The notes under the pieces were generated by a model, which had not been told where the DNA came from, ran no database searches, and saw only the letters and a list, made by a program, of their open reading frames with translations. 64,000 nucleotides of DNA from Myxococcus qinghaiensis. GTDB taxonomy: Bacteria > Myxococcota > Myxococcia > Myxococcales > Myxococcaceae. How positions within the stretch are numbered: position 1 is the stretch's first letter; every line of letters starts with the position of its first letter. The stretch lies in assembly GCF_024198215.1 (NCBI RefSeq), contig NZ_JAKCFA010000037.1, forward strand, positions 1 to 64,000, in the 5' to 3' direction. This document shows, in pieces, positions 52,701 to 64,000 of this stretch. The position numbers were made by a program, and so were the translations under genes.

Positions 52701-54046
52701 TCGGAGACCCGCAGCTCTGGATGCGCCACCACCGCTTCGAGCAACCGCACATAGCGCTCGGCCAGCCGCGACACCGTCTCCTCATCGAAGAGGTCCGTGT
52801 TGTATTCCCAGTACGTCACCAGCCCTCGCGACGTCTCGCGCGCGAACAGGGTGAGGTCGAACTTCGACACGCCCGGCTCCAGCGGAACGTCCGAGGCGTC
52901 CACCCCTTCCAGCGCCAGCGACGAGCCGGGCTCCCCCTGGAGCACAAAGGCCACCTGGAACAGCGGCGAGCGACTCAAGTCCCGCCCCGGCTGGAGTGCC
53001 TCCACCAGTTGTTCGAGCGGCAACTCCTCGTGCGCGAAGGCTCCCAGGCACACGCGCCGCACCTGCTTGAGCACCTCCCGGAAGGGCACGTCGTCGACGC
53101 GGGCTCGCAGCGCCAGCATGTTGGCGAAGAAGCCGATCATCCCCTCCAAGTCCCGGGAGCCGCGTCCCGCGAAGGGCGAACCGACGACGATGTCCCGCTG
53201 CCCGCTGTGGCGCGCCAGCAACACCTGGAACGCCGCCAGCAGCGTCATGTACAGCGTCACCCCTTCCTTCCGGCTCAGCTCGCGAAGCGGACCCTCCAGC
53301 GTCTGAAGCGGTGGCAACCACGTGAGCGCCCCGGAGAACGTCTGCACCGCCGGCCTCGGGCGGTCCGTCGGCAGCTCCAACACCAGCGGCGCTCCCGCCA
53401 GCTCCTCCTTCCACCACGCCAGCTGGTTCTCCAGCACCTCGCCCTGCAACCACTCCCGCTGCCACCTCACGAAGTCCGCGTACTGGACCTCCGTGCGTCG
53501 CTCTTCGAGCCCCTTCCCCTCGTACGCCTCGCTCAGCTCCCGCTCCAGCACGCCCACCGACCACCCATCGAACACAATGTGGTGCACCACCCACACCAAC
53601 ACGTGCTCCTCCTCCCCCACCCTCAACACCTTGGCCCTCAACAGCGGACCTCGCTCCAAGTCGAACGGCCTGCGCGCCTCCTCCTCCACCCGCGCCAGCA
53701 CCTCCCCTTCCGCCACGCCCTCCACGCGCAGCGCGAACGCCACGTCCTCGTGGATGCGCTGCACCGGCATGCCGTCCACTTCGCCGAACGTCGTCCGCAG
53801 CGACTCGTGCCGCCGCATCACCGCGCGGAACGCCTCCTCCAGCACCTTCACGTCCAGCCGCCCCTTCAGCCTCGCGGCGAAGGGAGCGTTGTAGGCAAGC
53901 CCCTCCGGTTCCAGCTGCGCGAGGAACCACAGCCGCTGCTGAACGAAGGACTGCGCCACCACGCCACCGTGCGGCTGGTGCACCAACGGAGGCCGGCGCC
54001 CCGCGCGCTCCACCTTCGGACGGGGGGACTGCTCGTGCTGCGACAT
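43712..54046 (-). CDS. Three-module nonribosomal peptide synthetase (C-A-T)x3-TE
   Basis: A 3444-residue NRPS. Modules by approximate residue: C 25-460, A 505-960, T about 1010; C 1062-1500, A 1548-2012, T about 2063; C 2115-2550, A 2602-3070, T about 3125; TE 3172-3444. All three C domains carry HHIVFDG, T domains carry LGGHSL, the TE carries GWSLGG and a late GDHYALL His. Read by eye against the GrsA code, A1 is D-A-L-W-L-G-G-T-F (valine-like), A2 D-V-Q-Y-V-A-Q-V-V and A3 D-V-Q-F-V-A-H-V-V (proline-like). Starting with a C domain suggests an acylated or in-trans-loaded start. ATG 54046 gives MSQHEQSPRP; the frame is open upstream. Likely co-transcribed with the cyclodeaminase gene upstream. 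Confidence 0.93.
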   Translation of the reverse strand: MSQHEQSPRPKVERAGRRPPLVHQPHGGVVAQSFVQQRLWFLAQLEPEGLAYNAPFAARLKGRLDVKVLEEAFRAVMRRHESLRTTFGEVDGMPVQRIHEDVAFALRVEGVAEGEVLARVEEEARRPFDLERGPLLRAKVLRVGEEEHVLVWVVHHIVFDGWSVGVLERELSEAYEGKGLEERRTEVQYADFVRWQREWLQGEVLENQLAWWKEELAGAPLVLELPTDRPRPAVQTFSGALTWLPPLQTLEGPLRELSRKEGVTLYMTLLAAFQVLLARHSGQRDIVVGSPFAGRGSRDLEGMIGFFANMLALRARVDDVPFREVLKQVRRVCLGAFAHEELPLEQLVEALQPGRDLSRSPLFQVAFVLQGEPGSSLALEGVDASDVPLEPGVSKFDLTLFARETSRGLVTYWEYNTDLFDEETVSRLAERYVRLLEAVVAHPELRVSELPLLSLAEREQLLVEWNDTRTRYPREASIHEVFEAQVARTPDAVAVEFEGVRLTYVELDRRACQLAHHLRRHGVAAGGRVGLFTRRSLEMVVATLGILKAGGAYVPLDPSYPAERLAFMCEDAGLQVLLVQPSLSSRLPSVAVEVIALESSWARFATEPEEGPKVSVPAEALAYVMYTSGSTGRPKGVCIPHRAVVRLVKGSRFAELGAEEVFLQLAPISFDAATLELWGPLLNGGKLVVFSEHAPAVEALEGALSRHGITTLWLTSALFEQVMATRPDALASVRQVLTGGDVVSPGAVRARLARGGSVTNGYGPTENTTFTTTHRLTDGARVGASVPIGRPVSNTSVYVLDAALSLVPVGVWGELYTGGDGLAWGYLGRPELTAERFVPHPFSTEPGARLYRTGDRVRFLRDGTLEYASRLDGQVKLRGFRIEPGEVESALAAHPEVREVTVLARDDGPGGRWLVAYFVPTEDAALTPQALRAHAQSRLPEYMVPSAFVSLPALPLTPNGKLDRKALPSPRAEDARGEFVAPRTAMEQVVADVLAPLLGLARMGVEDHFFELGGHSLLATRAVSRLREVVGRELPVRVLFESPTVVRLAERLEENHGAQPPPLTHQLHGGVVEQSFAQQRLWLTSQLDAGGISYNVPFARRLSGRLDVKALEEAFREVMRRHESLRTTFGEVDGRPVQRIHEDVEFDLRVEDVAEGEVLARVEEEARRPFDLERGPLLRAKVLRAGEEEHVLVWVVHHIVFDGWSVGVLERELSDAYTARVKGDASERPVLEVQYADYARWQREWLKGEVLENQLAWWKQELAGAPLVLELPTDRARPAVRTYRGALKRVTLPAGLEGQLRELSRKEGVTLYMTLLAGFQALLARYSGQTDVVVGTPISGRNWRQVEALVGFFVNTLVVRTETQGASFRELLRRVRRACLGAFAHQDLPFEQLVDALQPSRDLSRSPLFQVMFVMPGTLSPLDLDGVRVEELDFEPGVSKFDLTLFAWETPRGLVTYWEYNTELFDEETVSRMAGHYGRLLSAAVTSSERQVLELPLLGDAERQRLLLDWGSRQDATYVPGLMHRWVEAQVARTPHAEAVSDGTRSLTYGELDARANQLAHHLVALGVPPNGSVGLCLDRGSLEMPVAVLATLKAGAAFLPLDPTWPVERLALMLEDTRAPVVLAQSHLVAALPPGTGTRLVCLEDESAAIARRPTVAASVDVSPETNCYFVYTSGSTGRPKGIVMSHRAVGNMLWWLLRRTVKPDATTLQFASLNFDVSFQELFGTWCLGGRVLLITPELRRDPSAMLRYMARHRVERLYLPFVALQAVCDAAGAEDVLPPLTEVVTAGEQLQVTPALVAFFERLPGCVLENQYGPSEAHVVTAWRASGPPSSWPALPPVGEPITNVRLYVLDSKGEPCPLGVPGEVGVAGVSLAHGYHGRPDLTADRFVPDTLGAVPGERYYRTGDRARWLADGNLEFLGRLDGQVKLRGFRIELGEVEVVLRALPGVRDAVAVVREDTPGDRRLVGYVVFQEGQRLEPSELRARLQEKLPEYMVPSAFVSLPTLPLAPTGKVDRKALPVPRAEEARGGYVAPRTAMERVVAEVFGPLLGLERVSVEAHFFELGGHSLLATQAVSRLKEVVGRELPVRVLFESPTVAQLAEHLEDVLEDARGAAPPPLVRGPPSAVAEQSFAQQRLWFLSQLDAEGFSYNMPFAVRLKGPLQVKALEGAFHDVARRHESLRTTFGEVDGRPVQRIHEQVEFELRVEEAEEGEVLARVEAEARRPFDLERGPLLRGKVLRVGEEEHVLVWVVHHIVFDGWSVGVLERELSDAYAAKMSGNAADERRTEVRYADYAKWQREWLKGEVLEKQLAWWKQQLAGAPPVLELPADRPRPVMQSFNGGHLAVRLPPELAGALREVSRKEGVTLYMTLLAGFQALLARYSGQTDVVVGTPISGRNWRQVEALVGFFVNTLVVRTETQGASFRELLRRVRRACLGAFAHQDLPFEQLVDALQPSRDLSRSPLFQVMFVMPGPTAPLSLSGLAVEEVSFEPGMAKFDLTLFVRELPQSLVTYWEYNTDLFDEETVSRMAGHYTRLLQAALSQPGQDVESLPLLGEAERRRLLVEWNATEAPRSSAPCVNVLFEAQAARTPGAIAVRFGEQTLTYGELNQRANRLARFLRRGGVGPDVPVALCVRRSLDLAVGVLGVLKAGGAYVPLDPAYPRERLEWMLRSSGASWLLTQSSLSEVLPEGIARGLALDTEAARFAEERSADLEPVARPESLAYVIYTSGSTGTPKGVAMPHGPLLNLVQWQLGASLQPKARTLQFSPLSFDVSFQELFSTWAAGGELVLIPEELRLDAHALLELMDRCEVERLFLPFVALQNLAEVADREDFAPRRLRELVTAGEQLRVTPALRRFARRLPGCVLHNHYGPTESHVVTAHTLEGDPESWPDLPSIGRPIANARVHLLDSRQAPVPLGVPGELYLGGDVLARGYLHRPELTMERFVPDPLDLSPGARLYRTGDFARYRPDGTLEFLGRRDAQVKVRGYRIELAEIEAVLARYPALKDCVVEARADGSGLTRLVAYVVGGEGGPPAASELRGFLKQRLPEYMVPGLFVPLDSLPLTPSGKVNRRALPAPEGEVTARSVERVPPRTSLELQLVRAWEETLGLHPVGIREDFFELGGHSLLAVRLLGRIRELTGRALPVATLFQGATVERIASVLQQALGPASSLVELRSGRSKRPFFCIHPVGGTVLAYAELAHLLGAEQPFFGLQAPGLDGEVVPHDSVEALAAHHLRAIRTVQPRGPYLLGGWSLGGTLAYEMAQQLQEQGEQVDLLVLIDTYARAHAGGGVDREWLEPARLGALFFRDLLRAAGADLPCSEEELSRLPPEEALRLLEEAGRQAAALPESGLTALRQVFESNLRAAWRYVPRPYSGALLSMESGESPRAHEWELLARGGVEVHTLAGDHYALLRLPGVQQLATLLRDALARAHAKAQPRSASA
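46631..46968 (-). repeat. Near-identical NRPS C-domain segment, copy in module 3
   Basis: 338 bases that match 49802-50139 at all but a few positions, in register with the C-domain region encoding LGAFAHQDLPFEQLVDALQ. Suggests recent duplication or gene conversion between modules 2 and 3. Confidence 0.75.
49802..50139 (-). repeat. Near-identical NRPS C-domain segment, copy in module 2
   Basis: The partner of 46631-46968. Module 1 has the matching segment but clearly more diverged. Confidence 0.75.
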
Positions 54047-54140
54047 GGTGCTCCTCGAGTCCTCGCGAAATCCCGCGACACCGCCGGGCGAGCCACGGGA
54101 CTCCCGCGTGAGAGGCAATGAGAGGAAGAGAAGCCGTGCT

Positions 54141-55241
54141 TCAGGCCACGCGGACCTTGTGTCGGGAGTCCCCCGGCGCCTCCTGACCCGGCTGCGCATC
54201 CCGCTCCGGCAAGAGCAGGTCATAGGGGTCCATCGCGTCCCCCGCGAGGCACTCCAGCTCCACGTCCATGCCCAGGCCATGCCTCCGGGCCAGCTCCGTG
54301 AGGACGCGCGTCACCGCCTCGTCCTCCAGCGAGAAGCCCGTGGAGTCGAACACCGTGGACCGCTTGCGCCAGTCCCCATAGCGCTCCGGGTGCTGCACCA
54401 CCTCGATGATGTCCGGGCCCACCTGCTCGGGCCTCAGCTGCTGACACTCCCCTTCCACGAGCGCCTGGGGGAGGAAGTCCGGGCACACCAGGCTGCGCTC
54501 CAGCAGCGAGCGCGGCAGCTCCACCTTCCCCGGCAGGTCCGAGCCCACCGCGTTGACATGCAGCCACGGTCGCAGCCCCCCATCCTCCAGCACCGGCCCC
54601 TCTCCCACGCCCACGGACGTCACCGTGCACAGGATGTCCGCCTCCGCCTCCACCGTCTCCAGCGGCACCGCGCGCACGTCCAACCCCAGGAAGCCCACGC
54701 GCTTGGGAAAGGAGCGCTGAGTGGCGGGGTCCACATCAAAGGCAAGCACCCGTTGAATGCTGAACACGCGGGACAACGCATGCAATTGCGTGACGGCCTG
54801 CGCCCCACACCCCACCAGCCCCACCACCCGGCTGTCCGGGTCCGCCAGATGGCGGCTCGCGATGGCGGACGCCGCCCCCGTGCGCAGCGCCGTGGCCAGC
54901 ACCCCGTCCACCACCGCCGTCAGATGCCCCGTCTCACAGTCATAGACACTGTTGGTCGCGATGATGGTGGGAACCCCGTAGCGCCTGGGATTCAGCGGGT
55001 TGTAGCCCACTACTTTGATTGTAATTGTTTCACCCTGACGCATCACCGGCATCCATTCCAGCACGCCTGTCCGAGCATTGCGCAGCGTGAAACCGTCCCG
55101 CTGCCGCAGCTCCGTCCTGGACGTGTCGAACGCACGGAAGGCGCCCTCTACCTCCTCGATGACCTGGTCCATCAGGGCATCGATTCCAACCTCATGCACG
55201 AGCTTGCGCAGGTCCGCCTGGGTGACGAGAAGTGTCTTCAC
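54141..55241 (-). CDS. Ornithine cyclodeaminase / mu-crystallin family enzyme
   Basis: A 366-residue NAD-dependent enzyme. Family blocks: DGVLATALRTGAASAIASRHL near 110, the nucleotide loop GLVGCGAQAVTQL near 138 and VNAVGSDLPGK near 225. Members convert ornithine to proline (or lysine to pipecolate) with loss of ammonia. GTG start 55241 (VKTLLVTQADLRKL) follows GAGGGGAG; the frame is open upstream. It lies 94 bases ahead of the NRPS on the same strand, and proline supply fits the two proline-like A domains. Confidence 0.85.
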   Translation of the reverse strand: MKTLLVTQADLRKLVHEVGIDALMDQVIEEVEGAFRAFDTSRTELRQRDGFTLRNARTGVLEWMPVMRQGETITIKVVGYNPLNPRRYGVPTIIATNSVYDCETGHLTAVVDGVLATALRTGAASAIASRHLADPDSRVVGLVGCGAQAVTQLHALSRVFSIQRVLAFDVDPATQRSFPKRVGFLGLDVRAVPLETVEAEADILCTVTSVGVGEGPVLEDGGLRPWLHVNAVGSDLPGKVELPRSLLERSLVCPDFLPQALVEGECQQLRPEQVGPDIIEVVQHPERYGDWRKRSTVFDSTGFSLEDEAVTRVLTELARRHGLGMDVELECLAGDAMDPYDLLLPERDAQPGQEAPGDSRHKVRVA

Positions 55242-55426
55242 GGGCGCTCCCCTCGGGTGGAGTCGAGCGCACTCTGCATCATGCGGCGAGGCCTGTGAAG
55301 ACAATCAAAACAAACAGACACATCATTACCAGACCAGAAGAATAATCACCCCTGATTGCCCATGACCACACTTGCCGACATTGCACGATTTACAGGAAGT
55401 AAGCACAAGCCCTATCATCCAACGCC

Positions 55427-56458
55427 GTGAGCGCACGAACGGACACCTCGGAGCTGTCGTGGGGTTGGGTTCGCAATCCCCGATTCGACCTTCTCTTCAT
55501 CGTGGGGACCGCGTTGCTGGGATGTGTCTTCGCCCTGGCCGCGCTGGCGAAGCCGTCGCTATTCCCCCTGCTGTTGACCATCGACGTGTGGCTGCTCGGC
55601 TACCACCACGTGGTGTCGACCTTCACGCGCCTGGGCTTCGACGGGGAGAGCCGGCAGCAGCACCGCTTCCACATCTGGGTGCTGCCGCTCATCGTCTTCG
55701 GCGGGACGTTCGCCGTGTACACGTTCGCCGGCGTCTGGCCGCTGATGAGCATCTACTTCTACTGGCAGGGGTGGCACTACCTGCGGCAGAGCTACGGCGT
55801 CAGCCGCATCATGGAGCGGGCCTCGCGCAGGCCGCCCTCCGGCAACCCCGCCACGGTGTGGATGCTGTACCTGCTGCCCCTGGCGGGCCTGCTGCACCGC
55901 TCCTCACAGGGCTCCACCACCTTCCTCAAGCTGGACGTGCGCATGCTGCCGGTGCCCCAGGAGGTGGCGTGGGTGGCGGCGGCCAGCGCGCTGGTGGCGG
56001 TGGCGGCCTGGGCGGTGCTCCAGGCGCGGGCGCTGCGCTCCGGCGCCGGCAGTCCCGCGCAGACGCTCTACCTGGCCACGCACGCGGGCATGTTCACCCT
56101 GGGCTATTTCGTCATCCCCAGCCTGGAGACGGGCTGGCTGGGGCTCAACGTGTGGCACAACGCGCAGTACATCCTCATCGTCTGGCTGTTCCACAACCGC
56201 CGCTTCGCGGACAAGGTGAGCCCGGCGCACCGGTTCCTCTCCACGCTCAGCCAGAGCCGGTTGATGGTGCACTACCTGGTGGTCTGCATCGCCATCTCCG
56301 CGCTGCTCTACACCTTCATCCTCAAGGGACTCGGGTGGATTCCGGCGGCCAGCCTGCTCATCGTCCAGACGCTCAACTTCCACCACTACATCGTCGACAG
56401 CCTCATCTGGAAGGTGAGGCAGCCGGCGGTGCGGCGCAACCTGGGGCTCGCGGCGTGA
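55427..56458 (+). CDS. Polytopic membrane protein with conserved His pairs
   Basis: A 343-residue integral membrane protein with about 8-9 hydrophobic segments. His-rich membrane-boundary motifs include LLGYHHVVSTFTR near 60, WQGWHYLRQSYG near 108, NVWHNAQYI near 243 and NFHHYIVD near 325. The spacing resembles metal-binding membrane oxidases or desaturases but matches no family I know. Divergent from the cyclodeaminase gene across 185 AT-richer bases, so it could belong to the locus as a tailoring enzyme. GTG start. Confidence 0.65.
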   Translation: MSARTDTSELSWGWVRNPRFDLLFIVGTALLGCVFALAALAKPSLFPLLLTIDVWLLGYHHVVSTFTRLGFDGESRQQHRFHIWVLPLIVFGGTFAVYTFAGVWPLMSIYFYWQGWHYLRQSYGVSRIMERASRRPPSGNPATVWMLYLLPLAGLLHRSSQGSTTFLKLDVRMLPVPQEVAWVAAASALVAVAAWAVLQARALRSGAGSPAQTLYLATHAGMFTLGYFVIPSLETGWLGLNVWHNAQYILIVWLFHNRRFADKVSPAHRFLSTLSQSRLMVHYLVVCIAISALLYTFILKGLGWIPAASLLIVQTLNFHHYIVDSLIWKVRQPAVRRNLGLAA

Positions 56459-56464
56459 GCCCCG

Positions 56465-56497
56465 CCGTCACGAGGGGGAGCGCTCCCCGCGTGACGG
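56465..56497. terminator. Long hairpin downstream of the membrane protein gene
   Basis: CCGTCACG (56465-56472) pairs with CGTGACGG (56490-56497), enclosing a GGGGAGCGCTCCCC palindrome. Sits between the convergent membrane-protein and enolase genes. Confidence 0.6.
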
Positions 56498-56506
56498 ACG
56501 GCACGA

Positions 56507-56530
56507 CGGCCGGACGACTTCGCCCGGCCG
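56507..56530. terminator. Second hairpin, enolase side
   Basis: CGGCCGG (56507-56513) pairs with CCGGCCG (56524-56530), about 13 bases past the enolase stop on the minus strand. Confidence 0.5.
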
Positions 56531-56542
56531 CCGACGCGAGGC

Positions 56543-61277
<4,735 letters not shown>

Positions 61278-61281
<4 letters not shown>

Positions 61282-61895
61282 TCCGCACCTCCTTGTTGTT
61301 TCTCGACGAGCTGGGCGCGGTACGCCGCGAGCCGCTGCTCGAAGCCCTCCAACCACTGCGCATCGACGAACGCCTTGAGGATGCGGCGGACCTCGAACGT
61401 GTCCTCCTCCTCCCCGAGCCTCCGGAGGAAGCCCATCTCCACCGCCCGCTCAATGTCTTGATTCACCCGCTCCACCCACCGGACCTCGTTGGTGCCCTCC
61501 GGGAGGAACAGCCTCACCAGCTCCTGCAGCTCATGGCGGCGGAGCACCAGCCGACTCCCGCCCGCCGCGGCGTCCGCGTCCGCCAGCTTCTTGCGCAGCA
61601 GCGCGAGCAACAGGCTCAGGCCATATCCCAGCTGTCTGCGCGCGATGAGCCGTGGCAGCTCGGCGCCCCCCTCGGCCTCCGAGCGCTGTTTCAGGAACGC
61701 GTGGCCCTCCGACTCGTCGAGCATCAGTCGCAGCCCGAGCACGGACACCTGGTCCCTCACGCGGGCCTGCAACTGGAGCAGGGACTGCCACAGCGCGGAG
61801 CTCTCCTCGCGGTAGACAACGCCTTTCAAGAGGGAGACCACGACGAGGGACAGGGCATCGGGGCCTTCGGAGGGACGCGGAGCGGGAGTCATCAT
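61278..61895 (-). CDS. jetB: JetB (DUF4194, MukE-like)
   Basis: A 205-residue winged-helix protein of the DUF4194/MksE type that bridges kleisin and SMC in Wadjet complexes. Recognisable features are the N-terminal LKGVVYREE, a central LRRHELQELVRLFLPEG and the acidic FLRRLGEEEDTFEVRRIL. The start overlaps the jetA stop (ATGA) and the end overlaps jetC, so the three are translationally coupled. Confidence 0.85.
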
Positions 61896-63328
61896 CGGAG
61901 GAAGAGCACCAGGGGAAGGGTGGCGCGGCGGGGATGACCGCTCGCATCGGTCCAGAAGAGTTCTTGCGTGCGGGCCTCATCGACCGAGGAACGTCTGTCT
62001 TCAGAGGCGAGGCTCAGGTAGACGACCAGCTCCGCGAGGCCGTGCTCCAAGGGATGCTCCCGCACCAGCTCCGCCAGGGAGATCTGCTCGCGCGACAGGA
62101 GGGCCTCGCGAACGTGCGTCTTCAGCCGCGCCTTGTCGATGAACGCGAGGTTGAAGAGCGCTTCGGAGGGCACGTCCTCGGTGGCCTCCAGCACCTCCTC
62201 GTCCGCCATGCGGGCGCGCGCGGGCGGTGAGTACATGGGACGCTCCAGCGGAAGCTCCAGCGTGGGTGCCAGCTCGTCCAACGCCATGAGCGGAGAAGTG
62301 GGAGGCCGCGTGCGCACGGCGAGGGCGTGTTTCTCGATGCCGCGCAGCACCTGGAGGATGCGGCGGTTCTCCAACCAGACGCGGTCATCCAGGAAGCGGC
62401 GAAGCTGACCGGACAGCCTCGCCACGGTGCGCTGGGTGTGCTCACCCGCCTCCAGCCAGTCGAAGTGGATGCGGGGCAGGCGCGCGTCCGGCTGGAGCGA
62501 TTGAATCGCCGGATGCGCCAGGACGCGCTCCAGGTTCCGGGTGAGGGCCTCCTTGCGCTCGGGCGACATGAGGAAGTCCCAGAAGGCGCGGAAGCTTCGC
62601 CCCTGGTCCGAACCGTTGATGGCGTCCCGCTCCCCCAGCACCGTCTCCAGCAGCTCGCCGCGAGTGCCCTCCCACGTCGCGATGCGCTCGCGCACCCGCC
62701 GGTCCAGCGCGTGGAAGCCGTCTTCCAACGCCCGGAAGTCCGACAGCAGGCCGCGCGCGGTGTCGGACATCTGCTGGAAGCGGTCCTTGAGGGCGGACTC
62801 GTCCATCAGGTCCAGCTGGCCCGCGCGCACCCGGGCAATCTCCGCCTCCACCTCCGCCTTGCGGCGCTCCAGCTCCACCAGCCGCGCATCGGGGTCCGGC
62901 TCGGTGCCCTCGGCCATCTCCTGGAGGAGGTGGAAGACGGTGAGCAATCGGGACTCGGTGCCCACGAAGGGCTGCTCGGTGAGCTGGCCCAACCAGCGGA
63001 TGGCGCGCTCCGCCGCGGGCGTCAGGTCGAAGTGGGGCTCATCCGTTTCGGGCGGATAGAACTTGCGCAGCCAGCCCGCTCCGTCGGCGGCCCACTCGTC
63101 GAGATACGCACCGGCTCCTCGGGGAAACGCGGCCTCTCCGCGCCGCTCTCGCAGGGCATGGAGGTGGTCTTCCAGGCGCAGCACCAGCTCCCGCTGGGGG
63201 ATGGCGCGCGCGTTGGAGGCGACGAAGGCGCGGTGAAGGAAGCTGACGATGAGCGGGGCGTGGTCCGCGACGAGCAGCCGCCATGCGGGATGCTTCAGTC
63301 GCAGGGTTTCGAGCGTCGCGAAGTCCAT
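61892..63328 (-). CDS. jetA: JetA (DUF3375, MukF-like kleisin)
   Basis: A 478-residue DUF3375 protein, the kleisin of Wadjet. The start MDFATLETLRLKHPAWRLLVADHAPLIVSFL is the family N-terminus, with a winged-helix-like region containing ERAIRWLGQL, a central coiled coil (VELERRKAEVEAEI) and a C-terminal wing ending LPLVLFLR. First gene of the jetABC operon. Confidence 0.87.
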   Translation of the reverse strand: MDFATLETLRLKHPAWRLLVADHAPLIVSFLHRAFVASNARAIPQRELVLRLEDHLHALRERRGEAAFPRGAGAYLDEWAADGAGWLRKFYPPETDEPHFDLTPAAERAIRWLGQLTEQPFVGTESRLLTVFHLLQEMAEGTEPDPDARLVELERRKAEVEAEIARVRAGQLDLMDESALKDRFQQMSDTARGLLSDFRALEDGFHALDRRVRERIATWEGTRGELLETVLGERDAINGSDQGRSFRAFWDFLMSPERKEALTRNLERVLAHPAIQSLQPDARLPRIHFDWLEAGEHTQRTVARLSGQLRRFLDDRVWLENRRILQVLRGIEKHALAVRTRPPTSPLMALDELAPTLELPLERPMYSPPARARMADEEVLEATEDVPSEALFNLAFIDKARLKTHVREALLSREQISLAELVREHPLEHGLAELVVYLSLASEDRRSSVDEARTQELFWTDASGHPRRATLPLVLFLR

Positions 63329-63457
63329 GACGTATCACCCTTACACCGCGCCTCTGACATGCCCGGGTGACCTCACGGAGTGGCTGCTTTGATGAAAAGT
63401 GAGCGCCCTGCCTGGTTGGTTGCCCGCTCTGGGCGGAGTCCCCCCAAGATGCCCTCC

Positions 63458-63745
63458 ATGAACAAATTCATGCGGGCAGGACTGGTGCTGGGCGCGCTGC
63501 TGGGGACCGCCTGCGGCTCGGACGACGACGAGGACGCCTGCGTCCAGGTGGCGGTGTTCGCCCGGTCCGCGACGGGAAGCTGCACCTCCTACCCGTCCAC
63601 GTGCGACGTGCCCGACGGCTACGTGGAGTGCTGCGGCGGCTTCCTCGGCGGCTGCTCCGACTCCGAGGCCCGATGCGTGGATGACACCACGGATTCCTGC
63701 TCACCCGCTTCGGGCGGCGCGGACTGTCCGGGCATCTGCCAATAG
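63458..63745 (+). CDS. Small Cys-rich lipoprotein
   Basis: A 95-residue exported protein: MNKFMRAGLVLGALLGTAC forms a lipoprotein signal with lipobox LGTAC, followed by an acidic tether (GSDDDEDAC) and a Cys-rich domain of ten Cys (YVECCGGFLGGC, ARCVDD, DSC, DCPGIC). No family recognised. An ATG nine bases upstream is an alternative start. Divergent from jetA. Confidence 0.65.
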   Translation: MNKFMRAGLVLGALLGTACGSDDDEDACVQVAVFARSATGSCTSYPSTCDVPDGYVECCGGFLGGCSDSEARCVDDTTDSCSPASGGADCPGICQ

Positions 63746-63798
63746 ATTTCGAAAATTTCTGGAGGCCGGGGCGCGGTGATTGGGCATAGTCGCCGGCA

Positions 63799-64000
63799 AT
63801 GTCGTCACTGGCCCCTTCCGTGCCGCGCAGCCGCCCCTGGCTTCGCTTCCTGCTGCGACAGTCCCTGCTCGGGCTCACTCGACTGTCGCAGCTGTCGCTG
63901 GCGACCGCCGAGCGGCTCCGCTGGGTCCGCTTGAGATATGTCTGGCTCAAGCCGAGAGCCGGAGACATCTACATCGCCACCAGCCCCAAGGCCGGGACGA
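63799..64000 (+). CDS. Sulfotransferase, N-terminal part (runs off the window)
   Basis: 67 codons from ATG 63799 to the window edge. After a hydrophobic, basic leader the sequence reaches DIYIATSPKAGT, matching the 5'-phosphosulfate-binding loop (usually YPKSGT) of PAPS sulfotransferases. Substrate unknown. Confidence 0.6.
   Translation, partial: MSSLAPSVPRSRPWLRFLLRQSLLGLTRLSQLSLATAERLRWVRLRYVWLKPRAGDIYIATSPKAGT

Overview
The window is high-GC DNA (strong G/C at third codon positions, GTG starts, many long spurious open frames opposite real genes). A Pkn-type Ser/Thr kinase with TPRs, large secreted repeat proteins, a RoxA-like diheme cytochrome, a TetR-controlled fatty-acid operon and an NRPS cluster together suggest a myxobacterium (Myxococcus/Corallococcus-like Myxococcota). 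This is inferred from gene content; no rRNA or tRNA was recognised.

Layout. 1-3758: SbcD-like phosphoesterase and SbcC-like ATPase (minus strand), the ATPase ending abruptly before its Walker B region. 3759-6306: DUF3892 protein, haem-oxygenase-fold diiron protein and GNAT N-acyl-amino-acid-synthase-like enzyme, in a region carrying several copies of a TACCNC...GGTA palindrome. 6445-11533: a tightly spaced five-gene plus-strand operon (sigma-like factor, small protein, ImmA/IrrE protease, NurA-like protein, HerA-type ATPase), a plausible undescribed defence or DNA-processing cassette. 11541-26161: ordinary chromosome: Ser/Thr kinase, PhoX-like protein, a secreted protein with a Fur-box-like site, B12/radical-SAM enzyme, folD, quinone oxidoreductase, small secreted proteins and a 1344-residue lipoprotein with twelve PPC-type repeats. 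26162-37650: nine co-directional genes forming a beta-oxidation operon with its own TetR regulator. 37741-39762: RoxA/RoxB-like secreted diheme cytochrome.

40118-56458 is the most unusual part: a natural-product locus with a SAM methyltransferase, an HK97-fold encapsulin shell gene directly downstream of a LysW-type amino-group carrier protein, an MFS exporter, a three-module NRPS with thioesterase, an ornithine-cyclodeaminase-like enzyme and a His-rich membrane protein. Two of the three adenylation domains read by eye as proline-type, which fits the adjacent cyclodeaminase. An encapsulin plus an amino-acid carrier protein inside an NRPS locus suggests a compartmentalised step in the chemistry.

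56543-63328: enolase, then a minus-strand Wadjet-like jetA-jetB-jetC operon (SMC plasmid defence) with no jetD nuclease gene in its usual place. The right edge holds a small Cys-rich lipoprotein and the start of a sulfotransferase. Convergent gene pairs are mostly separated by strong GC hairpins.
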